From: Fibrobacterota bacterium
GTDB lineage: Bacteria; Fibrobacterota; Chitinivibrionia; Chitinivibrionales; Chitinispirillaceae
Length of the DNA: 34,550 nt
Reading direction: 5' to 3'
Assembly (NCBI GenBank): GCA_003164335.1
Contig: PLTF01000072.1
Location: 78,464 to 113,013 of the forward strand
Below the pieces are notes generated by a model. That model was not told where the DNA came from and did not search any database. It saw only the letters and a list, made by a program, of their open reading frames with translations. The first letter of the stretch is position 1. Every line of letters starts with the position of its first letter. Positions 1 through 7,255 of the stretch are shown here, piece after piece. The position numbers and the translations under genes were made by a program.

Positions 1-33
1 GCACGCGTCTTTAGGCACACCCCTTCCAGCGGA

Positions 34-74
34 AGTGGGCGGCTATGTTTGCGTTCCGCAAACGCTCGCCCACT
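34..74. repeat. long imperfect hairpin
   Basis: Outer arms AGTGGGCG (34-41) and CGCCCACT (67-74) are perfectly complementary. Inner arms TTTGCG (48-53) and CGCAAA (57-62) close a three-base loop. No T-run follows directly, so it is not a typical intrinsic terminator. It could be a structured RNA segment or a remnant of a mobile palindrome. The pairing is seen directly; the role is unknown. Confidence 0.6.
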
Positions 75-202
75 CCTGCAACGCTCACATTCGGTAGAAA
101 ACACATTAAAAGGCCAAAAAAAAAGGAGCGGTTCGATTTTTTTTCCTGAAGCCTGAAGCCTGTGTTTATCCCCGCAACGCCCTCCATTAGGTAGAAAAAC
201 AC
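75..202. repeat. degenerate direct repeat of about 30 bases plus a 7-base tandem repeat
   Basis: The segments at 75-104 and 171-202 are similar: both begin CC(T/C)GCAACGC and both contain GGTAGAAAA followed by CAC. They lie about 96 bases apart. Between them the heptamer CCTGAAG is repeated about 2.6 times (145-162). No coding sequence is convincing here. The repeats suggest non-coding, possibly mobile-element-derived DNA. Confidence 0.5.
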
Positions 203-415
203 TGGAAAGAAAGAAATACCAGAACCGGCAAATTAAAACCATATCAAGAGTATTATATTCCTACATGTCAAATGGCATACGTAGCGAGTCTGGATATGCG
301 AACTGCGCAAGAGAAGTCAACGTCATAAACTGTACTGGTCACGGATGCGGAGGTACCCATGGTTCGCAATATTACCTGAACCATAGCTGCGCTAATGAAG
401 CGGATGCATTATCGG
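203..415. other. non-coding stretch upstream of the intron-like domain
   Basis: I see no credible gene here. A short open frame starts near 265, but it has no recognisable domain and runs straight through the structured element at 416-487. A perfect 7-base-pair hairpin (ATGGTTC / GAACCAT) lies at about 359-384. If the domain V call is right, this stretch could be upstream intron RNA, but no reverse-transcriptase motif (such as YADD) is visible. Confidence 0.4.
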
Positions 416-487
416 GAGCCGGATGCCTTAATAGGGCAAGTCCGGTTCTGAGAGGGGGGCGGTCGGTAACGGTCGTCCCTACCTCAC
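416..487 (+). mobile_element. group II intron 3' end (domains V and VI), probable remnant
   Basis: Positions 416-448 form a 33-base hairpin with the layout of group II intron domain V. The lower stem GAGCCGGA/TCCGGTTC carries the catalytic AGC triad near its base. A small 3'-side bulge separates it from an upper stem GCC/GGC capped by an AT-rich loop. Positions 452-485 fold as a domain VI-like stem with an unpaired A at 481, and an AC dinucleotide at 486-487 would be the 3' splice end, a normal branch-point distance. Domain V is usually 34 bases with a GNRA-type loop, so this copy is one base short. No intron-encoded reverse transcriptase is visible in the preceding 415 bases, so it is either truncated, ORF-less, or has its 5' part outside the window. 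Confidence 0.6.
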
Positions 488-616
488 CGGCTTTGGCATT
501 AAGCCCGGGTTCCCCACCTGAGCTGTAATTTCTATTTTGCCCTTTCTTGCCCTCGCCCCCGCTCATCGCCTATTTTTTAACGTCACAATCGCTATTTTCG
601 AAGGGAGTCACCACCT

Positions 617-2452
617 ATGGCAATTAAACTTCGCAGCGCTGCAACCACCGAGGGCCGGCGCATGGCCGGCGCGCGCAGCCTCTGGCGGGCAAACGGCATG
701 AAAGAATCGCAGATCGGAAAACCGATCATCGCCGTCGTCAATTCCTTCACCCAGTTCGTGCCCGGGCATGTGCATCTTCATGAAATAGGACAATATGTCA
801 AGCGCCGGATCGAGGAGCAGGGGTGCTTTGCCGCGGAATTCAATACTATTGCCATCGATGACGGCATCGCAATGGGGCATGACGGCATGCTGTACTCGCT
901 GCCCTCGCGCGAGCTTATCGCCGACAGCGTCGAGTATATGTGCAACGCGCATAAGGCAGACGCCATGGTCTGCATCTCCAACTGCGACAAGATCACGCCG
1001 GGAATGCTCATTGCCGCCATGCGGCTCAATATTCCGGCAATTTTCGTATCCGGCGGGCCCATGGAGGCGGGAGTCGGCAACGGCCGCAAGTACGATCTTA
1101 TCGACGCCATGGTCATGGCGGCCGATAAAAACGTTTCCGACGAGGAGGTCGCCTCGGTGGAGCGTGCGGCGTGCCCTACCTGCGGGAGTTGTTCAGGCAT
1201 GTTTACCGCCAATTCCATGAACTGTCTCACCGAGGCTCTCGGCATGGCGCTGCCCGGCAACGGCACGGTGGTTGCAACCCACAAGCAGCGCCTGAGGCTC
1301 TTCGAGCAGGCGGCGAAGCGGATTGTGGCGCTTGCAGCGGCCTATTACGAACGCAGCGACGAGTCGGTCCTGCCTCGTTCTATTGCCACGCGGCAGGCAT
1401 TCTTGAATGCCATGGCACTCGATATCGCCATGGGCGGGTCCACCAATACGGTGCTCCATCTCCTCGCAATCGCGCGGTCGGCCGGTGTGGACTTTACGAT
1501 GAAGGACATCGATGCCCTTTCCCGCAAGGTGCCGGTACTCTGCAAGGTTGCTCCGAGTTCGCACTTCCACCTCGAAGATGTCCATCGTGCAGGCGGAGTC
1601 ATGGCGCTTCTGGGTGAACTTGAGCGCAACGGGCTGGTCGATGCCTCGGTCCGCCGTGTCGATGCTCCGGGCCTGAAAATGATTCTGGACGATTACGATC
1701 TCATGAGCCCCAGGCTCCTGCCCGAAGCGGCGCAACTGTATACGAGCGCGCCCGCCGGCACGGTCGGCAACCTCGTCCTTGGTTCGCAGGAGACCTACTA
1801 TCCCTCCCTCGACCTCGACCGCAAGTGCGGCTGCATCCGCGATTTCTCCCACTGTTACACCCGGGAGGGCGGACTGGCGGTGCTTTTCGGCAACATTGCG
1901 GCCAGGGGGTGCATCGTGAAAACCGCCGGGGTCAGCGAATCGATTTTCACATTCTCCGGGAAGGCCCGGGTGTACGATTCCCAGGATAGCGCCGCCGAGG
2001 GGATCCTCGGCGAGGTGCAGGCGGGCGATGTCGTGGTAATCCGCTACGAAGGGCCGAAGGGCGGGCCGGGGATGCAGGAGATGCTCTACCCCACCGCCTA
2101 CCTCAAGTCGCGGCATCTTGACAAAGAGTGTGCCCTGATCACGGACGGTCGTTTCTCCGGCGGCACCTCGGGTCTGTGCATCGGCCATGTTTCGCCCGAA
2201 GCGGCATCGGGCGGCGAAATCGGGCTCCTGCGCACCGGCGATGGTATAGAAATCGATATTCCGAACCGCACCATCAAGGTGCTGCTCACCGAAGACGAGC
2301 TGGCTCGCCGGAGGCAGGAAGAACTGGCGAAGGGATCAGGCGCCTTTAAACCGGTTCGGGAGCGCATCGTTTCCGATGCGCTCCGGGCCTATGCGCTCTT
2401 TGCGGCTTCGGCCGATGAGGGTGCGGTAAGAGTGGTGCCGGAAAAGCTTTAA
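617..2452 (+). CDS. ilvD: dihydroxy-acid dehydratase
   Basis: This enzyme dehydrates 2,3-dihydroxy-3-methylvalerate and 2,3-dihydroxyisovalerate to the 2-oxo acids, the third shared step of isoleucine and valine synthesis, in the cytoplasm. The 611-residue product is full length for the IlvD/Edd family. It shows the N-terminal RSLWRANGM-type start, the [12 protein letters not shown] block and the [16 protein letters not shown] block that supply iron-sulfur cluster cysteines, and the late [12 protein letters not shown] and [16 protein letters not shown] signatures. An AGGGAG-type ribosome site lies about 10 bases before the ATG. It stands alone here, without ilvB/N/C or leu genes, and is closed by the double terminator downstream. 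The leader carries an intron-like remnant rather than a recognisable attenuator or riboswitch. Family assignment is very secure. Confidence 0.97.
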   Translation: MAIKLRSAATTEGRRMAGARSLWRANGMKESQIGKPIIAVVNSFTQFVPGHVHLHEIGQYVKRRIEEQGCFAAEFNTIAIDDGIAMGHDGMLYSLPSRELIADSVEYMCNAHKADAMVCISNCDKITPGMLIAAMRLNIPAIFVSGGPMEAGVGNGRKYDLIDAMVMAADKNVSDEEVASVERAACPTCGSCSGMFTANSMNCLTEALGMALPGNGTVVATHKQRLRLFEQAAKRIVALAAAYYERSDESVLPRSIATRQAFLNAMALDIAMGGSTNTVLHLLAIARSAGVDFTMKDIDALSRKVPVLCKVAPSSHFHLEDVHRAGGVMALLGELERNGLVDASVRRVDAPGLKMILDDYDLMSPRLLPEAAQLYTSAPAGTVGNLVLGSQETYYPSLDLDRKCGCIRDFSHCYTREGGLAVLFGNIAARGCIVKTAGVSESIFTFSGKARVYDSQDSAAEGILGEVQAGDVVVIRYEGPKGGPGMQEMLYPTAYLKSRHLDKECALITDGRFSGGTSGLCIGHVSPEAASGGEIGLLRTGDGIEIDIPNRTIKVLLTEDELARRRQEELAKGSGAFKPVRERIVSDALRAYALFAASADEGAVRVVPEKL

Positions 2453-2481
2453 AATACCTGATCTTATCGAATAAAAAAAGG

Positions 2482-2505
2482 GGGGGGAGGGCGAATCCTC
2501 CCCCC
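2482..2505 (+). terminator. stem-loop after ilvD
   Basis: GGGGGGAGG (2482-2490) pairs perfectly with CCTCCCCCC (2497-2505) around a GCGAAT loop. An A-rich tract precedes it and A-rich rather than T-rich sequence follows, so alone it is a poor intrinsic terminator on the plus strand. It probably acts together with the next hairpin. Confidence 0.55.
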
Positions 2506-2512
2506 ATCTAAT

Positions 2513-2553
2513 AAAAAAAATCCGGATCGCATATCAGGATCCGGATTTTTTAA
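2513..2553. terminator. bidirectional intrinsic terminator
   Basis: ATCCGGATC (2520-2528) pairs with GATCCGGAT (2538-2546). The hairpin is flanked by a run of A on the left and T on the right, so it works as a terminator in both directions. It sits between the convergent ends of ilvD and the minus-strand outer-membrane protein gene, where a shared terminator is expected. Confidence 0.9.
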
Positions 2554-2575
2554 TTATCGATACCATTGCCACTAA

Positions 2576-3931
2576 CTACAGATTATACCGAAGCTCGACA
2601 TACCATTGCCAGTCGCCATGAGTACGCATGAACTGTTCGCTGCAGTTCTGGTCCTGCGGACTGAACGTTTTGTAAATATCATGGTCATTCATGGCCATCA
2701 GCTTGAGTTCAAATTTTTGAATCGACTTGTCCAGATAAATACTCCATTTCACCTGGTTCGGATAACCATACGTACTCATATCGCCCTGATAGTCCATCGG
2801 CTCTGCGTTAAAAGTTCCGTTAGTCGCAGCATATCCGAGCCAGTCGTTCGGATAGGGGTATTTCCACCATTCAACCTCGACTGATAGAACATCCCAGGTA
2901 TATCCCGAAAGGAGCTTGCTGAAGGAGGGAACGTTGAAGCCCGCCATCATCGGCATATTCTGCAATGGCAGCCCATTCCAATAGTATGGCCTTGGAATAC
3001 TAAGATCATTAGGATAATACTGGTATGATTTCTGGCCCAATACCGCTGCTTCTCCGTAAATCTTGAAATCTTCGGATCCGCAGATTTTATCCAGACCGCC
3101 CACCAATGGCTTGGGATCAAAAATAAGCGTTGCATCTTCCTTGGTCGCCTTATAGAGCTTGTCGAGGCTATCCGGGAAAGCCTGAGCATTGCCATTCATA
3201 TCAAGAGCATGATCAAAACAGATGCCATACATCAGGCTAAGGACATCACTCGGTTTATAGGTGGCGGTAAAACCGAAGTTCCAGTCGTGCCACGGAAGGT
3301 AAATATAATCGCAGTTAGCAAGCGCTTCGATTTTAAGCTTGTCATGAAATAAACCCACCTGAGCCCGCGCTCCTTCGAGATTGGCCACCGGGTAATCCAA
3401 CTGGGTCTCAATGTATGCCGGATAAGCCTGGGTGCGGTATAAATAATTTCCAAGATCCTTGGTTTCGGCATTATTGGTATATTGGAAAAGGCCCGATTCA
3501 AGCAGGAAAGAAGAAACGGTAGAACCCAGGTTATTCCAGTGAAAAATTCCTTCAGCAGAAGGAATGTCTGCGTTATAGACCTCATAGTATGAAGATTTAT
3601 CCATTGAGCCATATTGCAGAGTCAGGAAAGTCGACATTTCCAAGGCCGTTTTCGCGGTAAACCATGGGGTCGGATTTGAAATCACTCCGATATGAGCGAA
3701 TCCATTATTCTGGCCATAATGAGATACGGCATGTCCCCCGTTATTCAGCGGTCCATCGGGATAGTAATCTCCTGCAACGAGTTGCCCGAACATTATGTAA
3801 CCAAATCCTTCCACTTGTACTATGGGCTTGGCCGTGTCTTTAACATGGATAGTATCCGTTTCGGCCAGCGCCATTGCCTGAAAACCAACAATAAGTAATC
3901 CCACTGCAATTAAAGCCTTTGCACGTTTCAT
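2576..3931 (-). CDS. predicted outer-membrane beta-barrel protein, paralog of the gene at 19912-21315
   Basis: The 451-residue product starts with a signal peptide (MKRAKALIAVGLLIVGFQAMALAE) and is rich in aromatic residues and alternating polar/hydrophobic strands. It ends in ...WYVELRYNL, a hydrophobic strand ending as expected for barrel proteins. It shares clear blocks with the protein at 19912-21315: an N-terminal GQ(I/L)V.G.Y turn, a central (R/K)(D/N)LG(E/N)YL(F/Y)R..AYP block followed by DYP, and a (K/C)(I/L)YGEA stretch. The gene lies 78 bases downstream of the GH116-like gene on the same strand and is probably co-transcribed, with a stem-loop in between. A role in uptake or anchoring of glycans or their products is inferred from this pairing. 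I do not recognise a named family, and barrel topology is predicted only by eye. Confidence 0.75.
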   Translation of the reverse strand: MKRAKALIAVGLLIVGFQAMALAETDTIHVKDTAKPIVQVEGFGYIMFGQLVAGDYYPDGPLNNGGHAVSHYGQNNGFAHIGVISNPTPWFTAKTALEMSTFLTLQYGSMDKSSYYEVYNADIPSAEGIFHWNNLGSTVSSFLLESGLFQYTNNAETKDLGNYLYRTQAYPAYIETQLDYPVANLEGARAQVGLFHDKLKIEALANCDYIYLPWHDWNFGFTATYKPSDVLSLMYGICFDHALDMNGNAQAFPDSLDKLYKATKEDATLIFDPKPLVGGLDKICGSEDFKIYGEAAVLGQKSYQYYPNDLSIPRPYYWNGLPLQNMPMMAGFNVPSFSKLLSGYTWDVLSVEVEWWKYPYPNDWLGYAATNGTFNAEPMDYQGDMSTYGYPNQVKWSIYLDKSIQKFELKLMAMNDHDIYKTFSPQDQNCSEQFMRTHGDWQWYVELRYNL

Positions 3932-3956
3932 GAAATAATCCGCTCCGGTGAATAGT

Positions 3957-3997
3957 GATTGAAAAAGAAAGGGGATTCCCCGTAAGCAGGGAATCCC
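3957..3997 (-). terminator. stem-loop with T-rich tail between GH116-like gene and OMP gene
   Basis: GGGATTCCC (3972-3980) and GGGAATCCC (3989-3997) form a perfect 9-base-pair stem with an 8-base loop. Read on the minus strand, the stem is followed by CTTTCTTTTTC. This resembles a leaky intrinsic terminator or an mRNA-stabilising stem. It would lower or separate expression of the downstream membrane protein gene relative to the enzyme gene. Confidence 0.6.
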
Positions 3998-4009
3998 GAC
4001 AAATACGAA

Positions 4010-6748
4010 CTACTTGTTTATCGATACGGTCCTCGAAACCGATTTGCCTGCAGAAGTCAATCTTAGTACCGCAACCCCGGAGCCGACCCATGAGCCCTGC
4101 GAGGTCCTGCCGTTCCAGACATAATTGTGCGATCCGGCCGAAGCGTATTCGTTCATGATGGTGCCGATCCGCGCACCGTTTACAGCGAAGAGTTCCATTT
4201 TAACCGCCCCAGACGAAGCTACAGCGAAACGAATCGGCGAGTTCGCGCCGATGATGCCGCTTACCAGCGCAAGAACATTCTGGTGCATTGCGGCTTTTAC
4301 TACACCCCTGACGCCGACTGCGCCGTTAAATACTTTAATCTGGACGCCCTGCTGAATTGTGATCGCCGGGTTGAAGGTCAGCTTGATCACCTTTTCGAGC
4401 GGGGAGGCCAGCGTGTCGGTCGTTACCGTGACCCCGGTTACCGTAGAACCGTTGATTCTGACCAGAACCCCCGGGGTGTCAACAGTAGTGTTGTTTTTCA
4501 AAATGATCTGGTTGAAAGTAAGGGCTGAATCGAACGAAACCGTCATGTTTTGATAGCAATTATCAACGGTGCTTATTTTGTCGGTGTAATTCAGCGTTCC
4601 CCATCCGTTCGGGTTGATCAAGGGGCAGTTAGTCAGAACATGCGCCATGGAATCCGCCGCCGTATCAGGAATGCTTGGCCTGATCCACAGGCGATGGTTC
4701 GCATTGTCGATAAGTGTTCCGGTCATCTGGAAATAGCCGCGCCAGACATCAGGCGCCGTCGAATAGCTGGCAAAATTATTGTTATCGGCCTCAAGATCCT
4801 GCCAGAATACATACGGCGGATTTCCAGGAAAATAGTACTGCCAATCCCAATAATTGACTAATATGCCGGTATTCGGCAATCCGCTTGAAATCGCAAAGCC
4901 GCCCCAGTGATCGTACGTGTAAAAATGCCACTTGCCAAGTCTGTCACGGATTCCGGATAAATTAGCATAATTGGCATACAATCGGGAATTGGAAGCATTA
5001 ACAATATTCGTATCGAAAATTGCCGGCAGGCAGAAATAATGAGCCCACGAGTACCCGGCGACATCGCCTTCAGAATAGTTGGACCCGGTTGCAAAATTGG
5101 AATTAAAGCATGTACTGGGGAATTGCGCCCGTGCACTATTGTAGAAGGCGGTGTATTTATTGGCTGAAGCTGTATCACCCAGCCATTGGGCCATTGCAAT
5201 CAACGCTTCCCATGCGGCAAGGGCAGTAGACGAGCAATAATTTCCATCGGGCACTCCGGTATTATCGTAAGAGCTATATGCTTGGTTCGGCAGATAGCCG
5301 CTGCCATAACCGCTAGCTGTAGTGCTCATGTATGCAAGGCGAGTTGCCGTGTTTTTAAGGCTGTCCCAGTATTCCTGCAGGGAATCCTTGTGGGCAGAGG
5401 CAAGCATCAACTCATACGCCTTGAAAATGAACATGCAGTTTAAGTCTGCCCATCCTGTGGTATTGGGCTGATACCAGTAATCGTTGTGGGTAGTATTGTG
5501 CCAGCCATCCATGAAATGATTTGAATCGCTACTATTGTAGTTCCAGGATCCCGATGCACATCCGTTGAAATCATGATGTACTTGTCCTAGCAGATTACCA
5601 CCTTCGGAAGCTACATGTGATGATGTCGCCCAAAATTTCAATTCGCGCCAGAAGATGCTCGGCCAGATGTAGTTGTACCACACCGCTGCATGCTCGGTCT
5701 GATCGATGGTACCGATAATCGGATATGCTCCCTCCCATATACCAACGCGGCCATCTTTTGCCATGACTGTGTTATGGACCATGGGGTAGAGATCGTTGAG
5801 CAGGCGATCCTTATACCAGTAGGGAAAATTGCTTGCCATTACTCGATTGACGATTGAAGTTGCTCCGGCCTCGACCTGCGCGAAATAGGGCCAGCCAAAA
5901 ACGCCTGCTGCTTTCGAGTTCGCATACCAGTTATGGTAGTAATGTTGTTCTGGACCTTTGGCGGCGTTTACCCATGGATTCCACCAGGACATGAGGAACC
6001 TAAAATGAACCGTTGCTCCAGCCGCAACATGAATTTTGTCTGCGACGAGGTTGCCCGCACCGGAGGTCAAAAAACCGGTAGTGGTAAGGAAAGCTCCCAT
6101 GGAGCCACTGGATACGGTATCGGTAACCTGATCGCTTCCAACCATCATGTAGGCATTGCCACTGTTAGTGTCGCCTGCCCACGTAATAGCATTTGCACCA
6201 TCGCTGGTGCCGATATTTGCACCGCCCATAAGATTGGTGTTGCCGGAGGTTATGTTCGAGAATTCAAGGGCTGCTGCAATATCGACGGCTCCGCTGTTCG
6301 TATTTTTTGCCGCAACATCGAAATAAGCGAGCGGCGATTGTGCGAGTTGTGCATAAAGGGGGGCATCGCCCGGAATATAGGGCCCGAATGCCGTCAGCGT
6401 GAGGTTCACGCCGCCAAGGTTCGGAAAAGTATCGTAATAGACGGGTACTTTAGCATCTTCCTTCATGGTGGAAGCTTTTTGCTTGTAGGTAATTGTCCCA
6501 TTGTTTTTTACAAAAAAATGGAATCCGCATGATGAGGATCCATAACTCGTGAACTCATTTTGTTCAACGGAAGCCGGTGGCATGACTTTCCCGACAAATG
6601 CCAGGCTTCCCGTCTGTGCATTAAAAGTGACATATCCTGTTCCCATGCCGCCGAGGGGAGTTCCCCCGGTCCCGGCATAGGCCCAAAGACTCGATGTTGC
6701 TCCCAACACCGCCAATACTCCTAAACGCAGCACGTACTTGAATAGCAT
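4010..6748 (-). CDS. secreted GH116-like glycosidase with T9SS-type C-terminal domain
   Basis: The 912-residue protein has a signal peptide (about 1-24), an N-terminal beta-sandwich-like part beginning GGTPLGGMGTGYV (28-40), an (alpha/alpha)6-type catalytic part (about 310-700) and a C-terminal part (about 815-912) ending like a sorting domain (KMELFAVNGARIG... then VLRLTSAGKSVSRTVSI). GH116 hallmarks are the GRVGIWEG segment, matching the family GRFGYLEG block and placing Glu339 at the nucleophile site. The second is YLPNQAYSSYD (485-495) followed by Y..STALAAWEA.IAMA..LG, matching the family DQTYD...LWLAALEA...MA block. The general-acid Asp falls on Ser492 in a simple alignment; Asp495 could replace it. 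Family members cleave beta-glucosides, beta-xylosides or glucosylceramides; the substrate here is unknown. Start supported by GGAGGAGG just upstream. The family call is from motifs, not from a search. Confidence 0.75.
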   Translation of the reverse strand: MLFKYVLRLGVLAVLGATSSLWAYAGTGGTPLGGMGTGYVTFNAQTGSLAFVGKVMPPASVEQNEFTSYGSSSCGFHFFVKNNGTITYKQKASTMKEDAKVPVYYDTFPNLGGVNLTLTAFGPYIPGDAPLYAQLAQSPLAYFDVAAKNTNSGAVDIAAALEFSNITSGNTNLMGGANIGTSDGANAITWAGDTNSGNAYMMVGSDQVTDTVSSGSMGAFLTTTGFLTSGAGNLVADKIHVAAGATVHFRFLMSWWNPWVNAAKGPEQHYYHNWYANSKAAGVFGWPYFAQVEAGATSIVNRVMASNFPYWYKDRLLNDLYPMVHNTVMAKDGRVGIWEGAYPIIGTIDQTEHAAVWYNYIWPSIFWRELKFWATSSHVASEGGNLLGQVHHDFNGCASGSWNYNSSDSNHFMDGWHNTTHNDYWYQPNTTGWADLNCMFIFKAYELMLASAHKDSLQEYWDSLKNTATRLAYMSTTASGYGSGYLPNQAYSSYDNTGVPDGNYCSSTALAAWEALIAMAQWLGDTASANKYTAFYNSARAQFPSTCFNSNFATGSNYSEGDVAGYSWAHYFCLPAIFDTNIVNASNSRLYANYANLSGIRDRLGKWHFYTYDHWGGFAISSGLPNTGILVNYWDWQYYFPGNPPYVFWQDLEADNNNFASYSTAPDVWRGYFQMTGTLIDNANHRLWIRPSIPDTAADSMAHVLTNCPLINPNGWGTLNYTDKISTVDNCYQNMTVSFDSALTFNQIILKNNTTVDTPGVLVRINGSTVTGVTVTTDTLASPLEKVIKLTFNPAITIQQGVQIKVFNGAVGVRGVVKAAMHQNVLALVSGIIGANSPIRFAVASSGAVKMELFAVNGARIGTIMNEYASAGSHNYVWNGRTSQGSWVGSGVAVLRLTSAGKSVSRTVSINK

Positions 6749-7255
6749 AGTCCTCCTCCGAAAATGTACTTAAATGACTGGTTGGTAGAATGATCCATCA
6801 TCATAATCTTTTATAGAATATAGTAATAAAAATCTCAACTTCCAAACGCTCAATGCCATGCAAATATACGATATACAAGAAATCCAAAACCTATTACCGA
6901 AAAACCGCTGCAAACCTATTTAAAATAATACTATCCATGAAAAAAGCAAGACAATTCAAAATAGGACGGTCGCCGAAAAATCCCAAAAGTAATTATTTTG
7001 CCGGATTGTTGCATTTGATATATTTATGAATAGGTAAGGCGAGCGAATTACAAATATTTCCTGACATATAGAAGATAGCGGGCTGCTTCGCGGTCTCCGC
7101 AGCTTGCTGCGGGAGCTTCAAAATACCTGTCGGCGATAATGAGTGCGAGGCATACCATTTCAGGGGACACGCTTAAAATGCTTTGACGGACCTTCGGAGC
7201 AAGGTTTTGGCAGCCGCCGGACCGAGGGGCGCTGAGGAAACTAAAGGATATTCGC
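6749..7255. other. divergent intergenic region between glycosidase and regulator
   Basis: This 507-base stretch holds the minus-strand promoter described separately. It is AT-rich from about 6780 to 7060. A small hairpin CCGCAG/CTGCGG lies around 7097-7112. No convincing gene is seen: open frames on the minus strand simply mirror the start of the regulator. The region is the natural place for operators of the divergent regulator, but I could not identify a clear repeated operator by eye. Confidence 0.5.
6810..6838 (-). promoter_or_regulatory. sigma-70-type promoter for the GH116-like/OMP pair
   Basis: On the minus strand TTGAGA (6833-6838) and TATAAA (6810-6815) are separated by exactly 17 bases, in an AT-rich stretch. 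Transcription would begin near 6803, giving a leader of about 55 bases before the ATG at 6748, with the strong GGAGGAGG ribosome site inside it. The match is visual; no start site is known. Confidence 0.5.

Noticed and set aside
265-528. 87-residue open frame on the plus strand before ilvD
   Set aside because: It has no ribosome site or domain and crosses the group II intron-like domain V/VI structure, so it is more likely RNA than protein.
203-615. T-box, leucine/valine attenuator or riboswitch before ilvD
   Set aside because: No T-box motif, run of branched-chain codons in a leader peptide or known aptamer pattern could be seen; the structure present fits a group II intron end better.
1193-2188. 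331-residue open frame antisense to ilvD
   Set aside because: It is a mirror of a high-GC gene with strong codon bias, with no domain and no plausible start region.
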